From assembly GCF_020700235.1 (NCBI RefSeq), contig NZ_CP085305.1:62001-126000 (forward strand): a stretch of DNA of 64,000 nt, given 5' to 3'. Origin of the DNA: Haladaptatus pallidirubidus. GTDB taxonomy: Archaea; Halobacteriota; Halobacteria; Halobacteriales; Haladaptataceae. Below, piece by piece: positions 7,886-16,712 of the stretch (the first letter of the stretch is position 1; each line of letters opens with the position of its first letter). A program made the position numbers and the translations under genes. Below the pieces are notes generated by a model. That model searched no databases and was not told the origin of the DNA. It saw only the letters and a list, made by a program, of their open reading frames with translations.

Positions 7886-10262
7886 CGACTCACCGCTCGG
7901 CGGACTTGACGTTTCGGCGGACGGCGCGGACTTCGCCCGCGAACTTTCGCTGTTCGACATCATCGTCATCGGTATCGGCGCGATGATCGGCGGGAGCATC
8001 TTCGTCCTCACAGGACTCGCCGCAGGGGAATCCGGGCCAGCACTCGTCTTAGCATTCGCACTCAACGGCTTCATCACCATCTTCACCGGGATGGTGTACG
8101 CCGAACTCGGCAGTGCATTCCCGGAACCAGGCGGTGGCTATCTCTGGGTTAGGGAAGCCCTCGGTCGGTCACAGGCGTTCATTTCGGGATGGATGAGTTG
8201 GTTCGCCCACGCCGTCGCTGGCTCGCTATACATCCTCAGTTTCGGGTCGTTCGTCACACTCATTCTCACCGAATTCTTCCAAGCACCGACCTTTGGATTC
8301 TCGCTGGTCGATCTCCAGAAACTGTTCGCCGTCGCAGCGGCGGCCGTCTTTACATACATCAATTACCGCGGTGCGAAGGAGACGAGTCGCGCCGAGAACG
8401 TCGTCACGATGCTCCAGTTGTTCATCCTCGCTGTGTTCATCGTCGCCGGTCTCTGGACCATCGCTGGCCAGTCGAATACGACCGTTCGGTTCGAACCATT
8501 CTTGCCGAACGGCGTTGGCGGCGTCTTCCTCGCCATGGGACTGACGTTCATCGCATTCGAAGGCTACGAAATCATCGTCCAATCGGGGCGAGAGGTCGTC
8601 AATCCCCGCGAAAACATCCCAAAAGCAGTCTTCTACTCGATGTTCGTCGTCGTCACCATTTACATCCTCGTTGGTATCATCCTGCTCGGTGCCGTTGATG
8701 TGACGCCAGCGCTGCTCGAAACGGCCCGCCAGACCGATAGTATTGGCGGAAGCACGGTCGCAGACCTTCCAGCGAACCCGGCACTTTGGCAAGTCCTCGG
8801 TCACCTCGGCGAATTCGGCCTCGCACAGGCCGCCGGTCAACTCCTTCCGTACGGGACGCTCGTCATCTTACTCACGGGCATCCTCTCGGCGTTGGCCGCG
8901 CTCAACGCGACGACCTTTTCGAGTTCGCGTGTCGGCTACGCGCTCGGCAACGACCGCGTGTTTCCCGATCCCTTCAGTCGCATCCACCCCGACCACCAAA
9001 CACCTCACATTTCAGTGCTCCTCAGTGGCACCCTCATCGCGGTGATGGCCGTCTCGCTTCCGTTGGCACAGGTCGCCGCCGCGACCGACCTCATGTTCCT
9101 CCTGTTGTTTCTCCAAGTGAATTACTCGATGATTCGACTTCGACGCGAGTACGGCGACCGACTCGAATACGGCTACATCTCGCCGTTCTTTCCCTACATC
9201 CCCATCGTGGGCATTCTGACAAAGTTATTTCTGGCGGTCTACTTCTTCAACTACAGCCCGCTCGCATGGTACATTGCCATCGCGTGGATTCTCGTCGGTT
9301 TCGGCGTGTTTCTCGTCTATTCCCGTGGCCGTATCCGCCGCACCGAGATTCGACGTGAGACCAGAGTCGTTTCCGAAGAGCGCCGCCCGACCGAGCGGCC
9401 CTATCAGGTTCTCGTACCCATCGTGAACCCCGAAAGTGCGAAACCGCTGGTCGAACTGGCGAGCGCGATTGCACGCCGCAACGACGGGGAGGTTCTCCTG
9501 ACAAGCGTCGTAACGATTCCCGTTCAAACGCCGCTGGAAGACGGCCTGCAGTTCGTCGAGGACGAACCCCAAATGCTCGAAGACGCGATGCAGTACGCGC
9601 CGGACGACGTGCCGATACACCGGACAGTGACACTCGGTCGTGGCGTGGGTCGAAGCATCACGAACATCGCCTATCAGCGTGACAGTGAACTCATCTTGCT
9701 CGGCTGGCGCGGACGGCGTCGGCGCTCCTCGGAGTTCGCACTCGGCTCGACCATCGACACCGTCGTCGAGAACCCGCCGTGCGACGTCGCAGTTGCGAAA
9801 CTCGCGCCAGCGACGGAGCCACGGGAGATTCTGGTTCCAATTACGCGTAGCTCCCATGCGGCGTTCGCCGCCGACGTCGCTACGTCGTTCGCCCGGTATT
9901 GGAACGCAAACGTAACGTTGCTCCACGTGGCCGAACCGGGGTCGAACGATTTCGAACCAGTCATGGCCGACCGACGAGAAGTAATCGCGGAGGAGGACGT
10001 CACCGTTTCGACCGCCTCCGTGACCGGGGATGACATTACTGACTCGATTCTGTCCTATGCTGCCGAGGAAGGGGTCGATACCATCGTCGTGGGCGCGGCA
10101 CGAGAGGGAATACTGAGCCGAGTTCTCTTCGGGGATATTTCCGAACGAGTGGGCGAGCAGTTCGACGGCCGCGTCGTGATGGTGAAAAAACACTCGCCGA
10201 TTCGCTCGTTGCTCCGACAGTGGGTTCAGAAGTGGCTCGGACGGCGACGATCCGAGGACTGA
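7875..10262 (+). CDS. APC-family amino-acid-type transporter with two UspA domains
   Basis: This 795-residue protein joins an APC-superfamily permease (residues about 20-490) to two universal stress protein (UspA) domains. The permease region shows GIGAMIGGSIFVLTGLAAGE and about twelve hydrophobic segments. UspA 1 (about 505-640) starts YQVLVPIVNPES and contains LGWRGRRRRSSEFALGSTID. UspA 2 (about 645-775) starts REILVPITRSSHA and ends near TIVVGAAREGILSRVLFGD. Such fusions occur in haloarchaea; the Usp part is thought to bind nucleotide and regulate transport. The substrate, probably an amino acid or other organic cation, cannot be read from the sequence. The ATG at 7875 is preferred over upstream in-frame starts, which fall in the preceding gene. 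Confidence 0.92.
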   Translation: MSDSDSPLGGLDVSADGADFARELSLFDIIVIGIGAMIGGSIFVLTGLAAGESGPALVLAFALNGFITIFTGMVYAELGSAFPEPGGGYLWVREALGRSQAFISGWMSWFAHAVAGSLYILSFGSFVTLILTEFFQAPTFGFSLVDLQKLFAVAAAAVFTYINYRGAKETSRAENVVTMLQLFILAVFIVAGLWTIAGQSNTTVRFEPFLPNGVGGVFLAMGLTFIAFEGYEIIVQSGREVVNPRENIPKAVFYSMFVVVTIYILVGIILLGAVDVTPALLETARQTDSIGGSTVADLPANPALWQVLGHLGEFGLAQAAGQLLPYGTLVILLTGILSALAALNATTFSSSRVGYALGNDRVFPDPFSRIHPDHQTPHISVLLSGTLIAVMAVSLPLAQVAAATDLMFLLLFLQVNYSMIRLRREYGDRLEYGYISPFFPYIPIVGILTKLFLAVYFFNYSPLAWYIAIAWILVGFGVFLVYSRGRIRRTEIRRETRVVSEERRPTERPYQVLVPIVNPESAKPLVELASAIARRNDGEVLLTSVVTIPVQTPLEDGLQFVEDEPQMLEDAMQYAPDDVPIHRTVTLGRGVGRSITNIAYQRDSELILLGWRGRRRRSSEFALGSTIDTVVENPPCDVAVAKLAPATEPREILVPITRSSHAAFAADVATSFARYWNANVTLLHVAEPGSNDFEPVMADRREVIAEEDVTVSTASVTGDDITDSILSYAAEEGVDTIVVGAAREGILSRVLFGDISERVGEQFDGRVVMVKKHSPIRSLLRQWVQKWLGRRRSED

Positions 10263-10338
10263 TTGTCAGGGCTTTGAGCCCTCACGCCAGTCAAAGAATC
10301 CGTCGATGAGTTTGGCTTGCATCTGCTGTATTCCGTCG

Positions 10339-10713
10339 CTAGAAATCATCTGAATATTTTCTCCCAATTAAATTCCAATGTAACTTGCTTTCTCCATTCG
10401 GATGCTTCTCACGTGTTACATGATACACATATGGTCCATGAGGACATTCTACACAATTATCCCCACAGGGTTCCCGCTTTATTACTTCTGTATAACCAAG
10501 GTGTTCTGTGAGTTCGACAACCTCCTCGCCCGGTGCTGGCTCAATTTGATCCGTCGGCTCATGATAAAATTGGAGAAGTTCCTGAGCGTAAACGATCGTC
10601 TCCCTAAGGTCGTGGACACTCAGCTGCTGAAGTGCCGAAGCAATGTCGGCCGGGAAGTCGGTCGGAGGATTCGGCATGTTTCCAGAATCATTCATACGCA
10701 CCCTTCGCTCCAT
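10339..10713 (-). CDS. DUF6788-like protein with a CPHGPY motif
   Basis: This protein of up to 124 residues has a helical N-terminal half (ALQQLSVHDLRETIVYAQELL, residues about 28-48). The C-terminal part holds the cysteine cluster EPCGDNCVECPHGPYVYHVT and ends LHWNLIGRKY. The spaced Cys residues suggest a zinc-binding knuckle. The layout matches small haloarchaeal proteins grouped as DUF6788, to which the gene at 53127 also seems to belong, although that one lacks the cysteines. The start may be the ATG at 10713 or the one six codons later at 10695. No neighbour clearly shares its operon. Confidence 0.75.
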   Translation of the reverse strand: MERRVRMNDSGNMPNPPTDFPADIASALQQLSVHDLRETIVYAQELLQFYHEPTDQIEPAPGEEVVELTEHLGYTEVIKREPCGDNCVECPHGPYVYHVTREKHPNGESKLHWNLIGRKYSDDF

Positions 10714-10766
10714 GATGCCTTAGTTATCACACCGTTTCTCGGCGAGCGTGACCCCAATTCTAGATC

Positions 10767-10813
10767 ATAAGCGGCAGTGGGATCCGGTGGGTCGCCACCT
10801 TTGGGGAAGCAGA
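10767..10813 (-). repeat. Fragment repeated from 4900-4948
   Basis: About 45 bases resemble 4900-4948. On the minus strand both encode a CFPxGGDPxDxTAAY peptide. It lies between the DUF6788-like gene and the PAP2 gene and is probably an N-terminal remnant of the same lost gene. Confidence 0.4.
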
Positions 10814-10912
10814 ATTTATGGATCAATCTTGCGTAGTTCTGCGTGTACAGACATGCAACCGAGGTTAATCGCCGAACTCACAGTACAAGATATCTGAGAT
10901 AGAGAATGGGGA

Positions 10913-11818
10913 ATGAACATTTTTGTAGTTTGGTATGAGAGTACTCTTCCTGGCCTGCTGGGCGGCCAGGCACCCTGGGTAGTTATTCTATTGTTCGCAC
11001 TAATCACTCAGCTGGGTGATGTCTGGTTTCTTTTCCTCCTCAGCGGTGTTCTGTATGTCGGCGGTAAATACGTTCCATACGTGGGAATCGAACGACGTCG
11101 AGGGATGTTCATTATAGGACTTGTACTCACGTATGTCGCGCTTATTGGGATTCTAAAAGGTGTGTTGCTGCTCCCACGACCACCTGGAGCGAACGACCCG
11201 CCACCACTCCGATGGATTCCGTCGATATTTGCGAACCTGTTCATCATTATAACGACAGCTAAAGGACCAGGATTTCCGAGTGGGCATGCACTGGGGGCGA
11301 CGATGGTCTGGGGTGGCCTGGCGCTCATCATCGACCGTGGATCGTACCGAGTGCGATTCGGGATCGCCGGAGTGGTCGTTGCACTTGTCTCACTGTCACG
11401 ACTTGTCCTCGGCGTCCACTATTTCGTCGATGTCCTCGCTGGGATTCTCCTCGGGATAGTTGTCTTCGGGAGCCTCTACTGGCTGGCCGAGAATGGAACG
11501 CACCCGGAACGGGTACTACTTACTGCAGTTGTGATTGGGAGTGTCGGATTGCTCGTGAACCTGACGTTCGAAAGTGTGGTCGCCATTGGAGGGGCATTTG
11601 GCGGTTGGGTCGTCTGGCGAACTGTTACTGAAGTGATCCCAAACCAGCCATCAACTAGACGAGAAGTCATCGTTGCACTCTTCGTGGGTGTGATTGCCAA
11701 TGGAATCTTTGGTGCAGTATACATCCTTGACATACCGTATCCCTTCACATTTCTCGGCACAGCTATCGCTGTCGGAACGGCTGTCGGGGCACCAATCATC
11801 GGTAAATGGCTGAGCTGA
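10913..11818 (+). CDS. PAP2-superfamily membrane phosphatase
   Basis: This 301-residue membrane protein carries the three catalytic motifs of type 2 phosphatidic acid phosphatases: K82-x6-R89-P90, PSGH at 122-125, and S162-R163 with H169 and D173. Family members remove phosphate from lipid phosphates or polyprenyl diphosphates at the membrane surface. Several further hydrophobic helices extend the C-terminus (residues 185-300) beyond the core domain. The gene stands alone between a minus-strand DUF6788-like gene and the convergent multicopper oxidase. The substrate cannot be inferred. Confidence 0.88.
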   Translation: MNIFVVWYESTLPGLLGGQAPWVVILLFALITQLGDVWFLFLLSGVLYVGGKYVPYVGIERRRGMFIIGLVLTYVALIGILKGVLLLPRPPGANDPPPLRWIPSIFANLFIIITTAKGPGFPSGHALGATMVWGGLALIIDRGSYRVRFGIAGVVVALVSLSRLVLGVHYFVDVLAGILLGIVVFGSLYWLAENGTHPERVLLTAVVIGSVGLLVNLTFESVVAIGGAFGGWVVWRTVTEVIPNQPSTRREVIVALFVGVIANGIFGAVYILDIPYPFTFLGTAIAVGTAVGAPIIGKWLS

Positions 11819-11915
11819 GGGTAAAACAGAGTAAACAGCATCCTAGAATCGGACAGGGCCAGTAGCCATAGCCCTCTCATCGAGAGAGAAAGAAGAATGC
11901 TACTTCGAAGATTCG

Positions 11916-14066
11916 TTAGCCGAACAGTGCCATCCGACCGAGGGCAATCGCGTCCTGGGTCGTCAATTCACCATCACCATTCGCATCCAGAGCGGCAACT
12001 TGCTCGTCAGAGAGTTCGAGATAGCTGTTCTCGTATGCCCACGCGACCTGACCAAGAGCAATCGCATCCTCGATGTCGAACTCATCGTCTCCGTTGACGT
12101 CTTCATACAGACAATCTCCATCGAGATCCTGTGGCGGACCAATCTTGAACAGGGTTCGTCCACTCTTCTTCGCCACCAATGGATTGGGGAAGAGATTGTC
12201 GCCATCTTCTCGCGGTAGCACTTCGTAGGGGCGCATCATCTCATGGTCTTCGTGCTCGAGGATGTGGCAGTGCCACGGGTACTCTCCAGTGAAGTCCTTG
12301 AACAGCCCTTTGAACTTCCCGAAGTGCGCGATGACCTGCGTCACATAGCCGGGATCAGCGTCGATGGTATCTTTCCATCCACGGTTGTTCGCCGCCGGTG
12401 GTTCAAGCTCTCCCGTGCAGTAGTCGCTAATCGGTCCAACACTGCCACTTTCTCGATCGGCGTTGTATTGATCGACGTTGAACGGCCGACGACCCAATAC
12501 CTGGAACTGCACTAGATGCAGGTGGATCGGATGTGTGTCGACAGTCGTGTTGATCAGATCCCAGATTTCCGTCGTTCCGACCTTGGGATCTTCGGTGATG
12601 GGAGCATCCCAATTCAGCCCATTCGGGGATTCACGTGTGCCCAACAGGAGTTTGAGCCGATCATACTCGTCTACGCCTTCAACGAGGGGCAGTTCACGTT
12701 CCTCAACGGCGTTGTCTGGGTTGATTTCCGGGACGCGAGCGAGCCGTTTGGGTATGCAACTTTTGTCGCGCTTACAGCCCTTCTCCTGGACATCAAAGAG
12801 CATAATCTCCGGAAGTGGCTGCACGTCATCGGGATCCTCGCCAGCCACACCGCTGAACGGGGATGGCGCATTGTTATGCAGAAGCAGCGACTGGCCTTCA
12901 TACTCGGAGAAGTCGATGATGATGTCAGCTCGGAACGCCGGTCCAAGGAGCAATCGGTCGCTGATCTCTACAGGTTTCTCGAGGAACCCGCCGTCGCTGC
13001 CAATTTGGGTCATCGTCGGACCAGGATCGCCGATCGTCTGCGTTTCCTCGTCGTACTGGAAGAGCTTGAGGTTGAAGAACCGGCTGTTCCCCCCAGCGAG
13101 CATGCGGAAGCGGTATTTGCGCGGTTTGACTGTGAGTCGCGGCCAGGCTTTCCCATTCACGACCGACGTGTCGCCGAAGAACTCGGGAACAACGCTCGGA
13201 TCGGGGTTCGGCTCGCCCTCATCCTCGTCCGGTCCACTCGGGTAGAACAATGAGCCGTCGTCGTTGAACGTCCGATCCTGGAAAACGAGGGGAATCTCGT
13301 ACTTTCCGTCCGGGAGGTCCAAGGCGCGTTCGTGCTTCCCACGAATGAAATAAAAGCCTGCAAGCCCCGCGTAGACGTTCAGTCGAGTAATCCCGAGCGC
13401 GTGGTCGTGATACCAGAGTGAGGTAGATGGCTGTTCGTTGGCATACCAGTATGTCTTTTTCTCGAACGTCGGCCCAACTTCCTCGAAGTTTTGTGTAAAC
13501 CAGGCTTCAGGGCCACCGTCACTCTCGGGTTCAACGTTCGCACCGTGCAGGTGTGTGACCGTGCGCACATCCGGGACATCCGGACCAGTACCGTGGAGCG
13601 TCTCGTCGACCGGCAACAAGTGCTCCTCTGGAAGGTTGTTCTTCCACTTGACGTAGACATCTTCTCCTCGTTTGGTTTCGATCGTCGGGCCAGGATACTG
13701 CCCTTCGTAGCCCCATACAGTCGTGGGTGGCAGGTCGCGGTGGAGTTGTTGTTCCACCTGTCGCATGTCCACTTCGTAATAGGACTTCCCCTTCTTTCGG
13801 CCATCCGGTTTCAGGACGCTTGGACGTGGCACTTCGTCCACCCATTTTTCGAGTTCGGGTGAGGTTTGGTTTACGTCAGCGACTTGCGTCGGCACGTTCC
13901 CGATTGCGCCATTCGAGGCCTCCGAGAGCCCAGCCTTGCTAAGCAGGCCTGTGGCGCCGAGTGCGCCCATTCCGTGGAGGACTGAACGTCGGGAAGTTGT
14001 TCGATCGTTTGATTCAGCATCGTTTGCCGATTGTTCTTCATTTGCACCGGATTGGTTTCGCGACAT
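11916..14066 (-). CDS. Secreted multicopper oxidase with C-terminal dockerin-like repeats
   Basis: This 716-residue protein starts at the ATG at 14066 (longer in-frame starts lack support). A Tat signal follows (SRRSVLHGMGALGATG, residues 25-40), which predicts export in folded form. Copper ligands of the bilirubin-oxidase/CotA-like class are all visible: HLH 172-174, WYHDH 218-222, HPIHLH 512-517 and HCHILEHEDHEM 599-610. It probably oxidises phenolic or metal substrates with oxygen. Residues 647-716 hold two calcium-binding, dockerin-like loops (DVNGDDEFDIED and DANGDGELTTQD). Dockerin-like tails are known on secreted haloarchaeal proteins, but no partner cohesin is seen here. An A/T-rich CTTATATTTTAA box lies about 80 bases upstream. 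Confidence 0.93.
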   Translation of the reverse strand: MSRNQSGANEEQSANDAESNDRTTSRRSVLHGMGALGATGLLSKAGLSEASNGAIGNVPTQVADVNQTSPELEKWVDEVPRPSVLKPDGRKKGKSYYEVDMRQVEQQLHRDLPPTTVWGYEGQYPGPTIETKRGEDVYVKWKNNLPEEHLLPVDETLHGTGPDVPDVRTVTHLHGANVEPESDGGPEAWFTQNFEEVGPTFEKKTYWYANEQPSTSLWYHDHALGITRLNVYAGLAGFYFIRGKHERALDLPDGKYEIPLVFQDRTFNDDGSLFYPSGPDEDEGEPNPDPSVVPEFFGDTSVVNGKAWPRLTVKPRKYRFRMLAGGNSRFFNLKLFQYDEETQTIGDPGPTMTQIGSDGGFLEKPVEISDRLLLGPAFRADIIIDFSEYEGQSLLLHNNAPSPFSGVAGEDPDDVQPLPEIMLFDVQEKGCKRDKSCIPKRLARVPEINPDNAVEERELPLVEGVDEYDRLKLLLGTRESPNGLNWDAPITEDPKVGTTEIWDLINTTVDTHPIHLHLVQFQVLGRRPFNVDQYNADRESGSVGPISDYCTGELEPPAANNRGWKDTIDADPGYVTQVIAHFGKFKGLFKDFTGEYPWHCHILEHEDHEMMRPYEVLPREDGDNLFPNPLVAKKSGRTLFKIGPPQDLDGDCLYEDVNGDDEFDIEDAIALGQVAWAYENSYLELSDEQVAALDANGDGELTTQDAIALGRMALFG

Positions 14067-14232
14067 TACAAGACGAGAATTGCGAGAAACCCCATTTGTT
14101 ATACACTCCCTGACTAGCGCGAAATTATGGTAATGGCTAATTAAAATATAAGTTGGATCTACTCTTTGAAATGAAATTGTCAATCATTAAAATGCACCGA
14201 ATATATGATGAGATAGGACACAAAGAAGTGAA

Positions 14233-14257
14233 TGAACGGGGATGGATTCGAACCACC
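14233..14257 (-). other. tRNA 3' half, possible attachment site
   Basis: On the minus strand these bases form a canonical T-arm (five-pair stem around TTCGAAT) followed by a seven-base acceptor strand and a discriminator A. No matching 5' half (GAACGGG) is found upstream, so it is not a functional tRNA. Integrative elements of haloarchaea often recombine at tRNA 3' ends and leave such halves. The conjugation-like module begins about 0.4 kb away. No second copy was seen in this window. Confidence 0.45.
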
Positions 14258-14395
14258 AGGGCCGTTTGGCCACCACCAAACAGAGAACCAATCCGGTGCA
14301 AGTCAGATTCAGATCTCGTATTTGGTGGTACTCATACCAGCGAGCAACCCGTTCGTGGTGATACTATGACTGAGAGACAAGCGGACAAGGTGTGA

Positions 14396-14548
14396 ATGGG
14401 CAACCTGTTTGGGAAGTCTGTGGTTGGTGTTGCTTTTTCGATTTATACTGTGTCCTACATCTTGTTTTTCGATGTCGTCTCTATTTGTTATAGACTCCTT
14501 GGCTGGGTAATGAGGCAGATCACTGTCAGTATACTATTTAATCGATAA
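14396..14548 (+). CDS. Possible 50-residue membrane peptide
   Basis: An ATG at 14396 opens a frame encoding MGNLFGKSVVGVAFSIYTVS and a largely hydrophobic sequence to a TAA at 14546. It would form one or two membrane helices. There is no recognisable family, and the surrounding sequence is A/T rich, so chance cannot be excluded. Confidence 0.3.
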   Translation: MGNLFGKSVVGVAFSIYTVSYILFFDVVSICYRLLGWVMRQITVSILFNR

Positions 14549-14678
14549 TTGTTAGGTGGCTCTGCGTAGTGAGCGTTCACCGTTCGGCCACGACCATCAG
14601 TACTTGTTGCCGACATATGAACAAAAGGGAATGTACAGGTTAGTTCAGCGGTTTTCTGCGATCTACTTGCATACACGG

Positions 14679-14801
14679 CTAGCACGGAAAGCCACCCAGG
14701 TCGTCACAGTCGAACTCCTCAGGCTCAATTTCGTCTTCGTCGACCACTGTGGGGAAGGTATCGAGCATCCCGTTGTCGGTTGTGTTTTCAACTACAGCCA
14801 T
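14679..14801 (-). CDS. Possible small acidic protein overlapping the VirB6-like gene end
   Basis: The minus-strand ATG at 14801 lies within the last codons of the VirB6-like gene (shared bases 14792-14801). It encodes 40 residues, MAVVENTTDNGMLDTF, ending EPEEFDCDDLGGFPC. The composition is typical of haloarchaeal coding sequence. It may be a separate coupled gene. Alternatively it may be the original C-terminus of the membrane protein, brought out of frame by an indel. Confidence 0.4.
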   Translation of the reverse strand: MAVVENTTDNGMLDTFPTVVDEDEIEPEEFDCDDLGGFPC

Positions 14802-16048
14802 GTGCTTCGTCCAATTGTCGGGAGATGGATCCGGTGAGTCCCATCGTCGCTGCGATAGTCCTGGTACTTCTCGTGAACCGCGTGCCCGACGCGCTCGCCG
14901 GGTTTGTCGACGTATTCGCCCGCCTTCCGCTGGTTCGCCGCGGAAGTGCCGAGCGCAACCGAGGCGGCGTCGTTCGCGTGAGCGAGCATCTCTTTCGGGA
15001 GAATGAGCAAGGCGAAGACGAGGCCGCCAACAACGAGGGCGAACGTCTCCAGGATACCGAGCGCTCCTGACGTCCAGGGCAAGTCGGCGAGCAACCGAAG
15101 GACGAGTGTCTGAAAGAGCTTCGTGACGATCACGACCCCGAAGAGGTAGACGAACGTGTCGCCGATGCTCTTCAGGAACCCGGAGAAACACCGACACGCC
15201 CAGGCGAGCGGCCACAGGAACACGCACACATAGATGAGTGCACGCTCAAGGCCGAGGACGAGAATTCCGACCGCGATCGTCCCCGATTGCATCAATCCGA
15301 GGAGCGCACCGACACCAATCCCGACGCCCAGCTTCGCGAGTTTCGAGTTCGTCCGAATGAACTCAGCACCGTCAGGTGCGACGGACATCGCTGTTTCATT
15401 CGCGAGGTGGAGGATGAGCGGGGGAATGATCCACGTCGTTGCGACCATGAGAAACGCGATTCCGACACGCTTCCAGGCCTGGCGCTTCTCGTACGGGTCC
15501 GAGCGGTAGAACGACATGCCGAACCCGGCCATGAGCGCCACTGCAGCGAGGCCAGACGTCCACCGAGCGGCCGTATACACACCGGGCCACAGCCCATTTT
15601 GTGGATTGACCCACGTACTCGGTTTGTCTGCTTGCCCGGGCGCTGGCACTGCAGCGACGCTATCACGAACCGTATTCGCGATGCCCTTGCCGATGCCGAG
15701 GAAGATCCCGGCAATCGCTTTGAGCTGTCCCTTCGCCATGTCGACCGGGTTAATCGATGGGACAAGCCCACCGCCACCGCCGCCAAGGATGTCGTCGACA
15801 AGGCCCCCGCCGCCGTTCTTGCCATTCCCGCCGTTCGTCGAGTTGTTACCGCTCGTTGGTGGCGTCGTTGTCGTCGCGTTGGCTGGCGGGGACGTTTGCC
15901 CAGCACCCGGCATACCAATCCAGTGATGCTGCTCGGTGGTCGAATTGTTCGCCGCGACTGATTGGGCGCCGACGGGAGTGGCGAGTAGTACAACTACTGC
16001 GGCGAGACAGAGCACCGACAGCCAGCTGGTGTTACGATTCCATATCAT
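14792..16048 (-). CDS. VirB6/TrbL-like conjugation membrane protein
   Basis: This 418-residue protein has a signal peptide (LAAVVVLLATPVGAQS, residues 15-30), a Gly/Asn/Thr-rich linker (55-100), and at least six membrane helices from residue 155 to 375. The tail is hydrophilic (HEKYQDYRSDDGTHRIHLP). The architecture of a secreted N-terminus, low-complexity linker and polytopic domain is that of the VirB6/TrbL-like inner-membrane channel component found in haloarchaeal conjugation-like clusters; the assignment rests on architecture and context. The pilin-like gene lies 24 bases upstream on the same strand, so the two are probably cotranscribed. Confidence 0.7.
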   Translation of the reverse strand: MIWNRNTSWLSVLCLAAVVVLLATPVGAQSVAANNSTTEQHHWIGMPGAGQTSPPANATTTTPPTSGNNSTNGGNGKNGGGGLVDDILGGGGGGLVPSINPVDMAKGQLKAIAGIFLGIGKGIANTVRDSVAAVPAPGQADKPSTWVNPQNGLWPGVYTAARWTSGLAAVALMAGFGMSFYRSDPYEKRQAWKRVGIAFLMVATTWIIPPLILHLANETAMSVAPDGAEFIRTNSKLAKLGVGIGVGALLGLMQSGTIAVGILVLGLERALIYVCVFLWPLAWACRCFSGFLKSIGDTFVYLFGVVIVTKLFQTLVLRLLADLPWTSGALGILETFALVVGGLVFALLILPKEMLAHANDAASVALGTSAANQRKAGEYVDKPGERVGHAVHEKYQDYRSDDGTHRIHLPTIGRSTWL

Positions 16049-16072
16049 GGTCAGGAAAGTGAGCCATGTGGC

Positions 16073-16564
16073 TCACATAATGTTCGAGAAATTCACGCAC
16101 GAGAGCGTGCTCACACCCGCTTTATCGATCACGACCGCGAACAGCGGGAAGAACCAGGCGCCAAGGAACGTGATAATCGCCCCCTTGAGCGCTTCGCGGC
16201 CCTCTTTCTTTTTGTCCGATCGGGCGCTTCCCATCTTGTTGACGGCGATAGCTCCGCGGAACGCCGAGAGCAGAATCATCCCGAGCGTGATCATCCCGAA
16301 CGCAAGCGTAATCACGGGACCGAGCCCCGATGAACACATCACGTCGCTTGCTTCGTTGGTCGCCTGTGCTGCGACCGGCACCGAAAACACAGACAAGAGG
16401 GCGATTGTGCTCACGCTCTTCCGAACGGAATGCGTGGAGAGAACATCACACGCTTCGTCGAGTGCGGATTTCCAAGAGCGATCGCTCTGTGGTGAGTAGC
16501 CTTTGAATTGTTGAAACCGGCTTGAGTTGGTTTTTTCATCCGAGTTCGGCTTTTGTTCAATCAT
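16073..16564 (-). CDS. TrbC/VirB2 pilin-like membrane protein
   Basis: This protein of about 163 residues starts MIEQKPNSDEKTNSS. A hydrophobic segment resembling a signal peptide (STIALLSVFSVPVAAQA, about residues 72-88) is followed by two further helices (ITLAFGMITLGMILLSAF and IITFLGAWFFPLFAVVI) with a charged loop (KMGSARSDKKKEGREALK) between them. Two helices joined by a basic loop after a cleavable signal is the form of VirB2/TrbC pilins and related haloarchaeal transfer proteins. The ATG at 16564 is favoured over 16639 because a TATA-like TATTTATC box and a palindrome lie just upstream of it. The VirB6-like gene follows closely. Confidence 0.65.
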   Translation of the reverse strand: MIEQKPNSDEKTNSSRFQQFKGYSPQSDRSWKSALDEACDVLSTHSVRKSVSTIALLSVFSVPVAAQATNEASDVMCSSGLGPVITLAFGMITLGMILLSAFRGAIAVNKMGSARSDKKKEGREALKGAIITFLGAWFFPLFAVVIDKAGVSTLSCVNFSNIM

Positions 16565-16576
16565 CGTGTTCACTAT

Positions 16577-16590
16577 GAGATCTAGATCTC
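16577..16590. promoter_or_regulatory. Palindrome between TATA-like box and pilin-like gene start
   Basis: GAGATCTAGATCTC is a perfect 14-bp palindrome 13 bases before the minus-strand start at 16564. On that strand a TATTTATC sequence lies directly upstream of it. A site between TATA box and start codon is placed to block transcription, so this is a candidate operator, perhaps for the small HTH protein encoded divergently at 16713. Confidence 0.5.
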
Positions 16591-16712
16591 TAGATAAATA
16601 CTTTACGGACACAGTGGTTTGCTTTGTATTACCGAACATTGTTTGTGTGTCCGTAAATTACTAGTAGTCCGGAATAGGGCTGTTTTACATGCTCCTATAC
16701 AAACCCAGTAGC

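Noticed and set aside
9225..10193. Open minus-strand frame of 322 codons opposite the UspA part of the APC transporter
   Set aside because: Composition is His/Arg/Asn rich and no family pattern is seen. The plus strand clearly encodes two UspA domains.
12516..13253. Plus-strand frame of 245 codons opposite the multicopper oxidase
   Set aside because: No start context or motif. The copper ligands and Tat signal on the minus strand are unambiguous.
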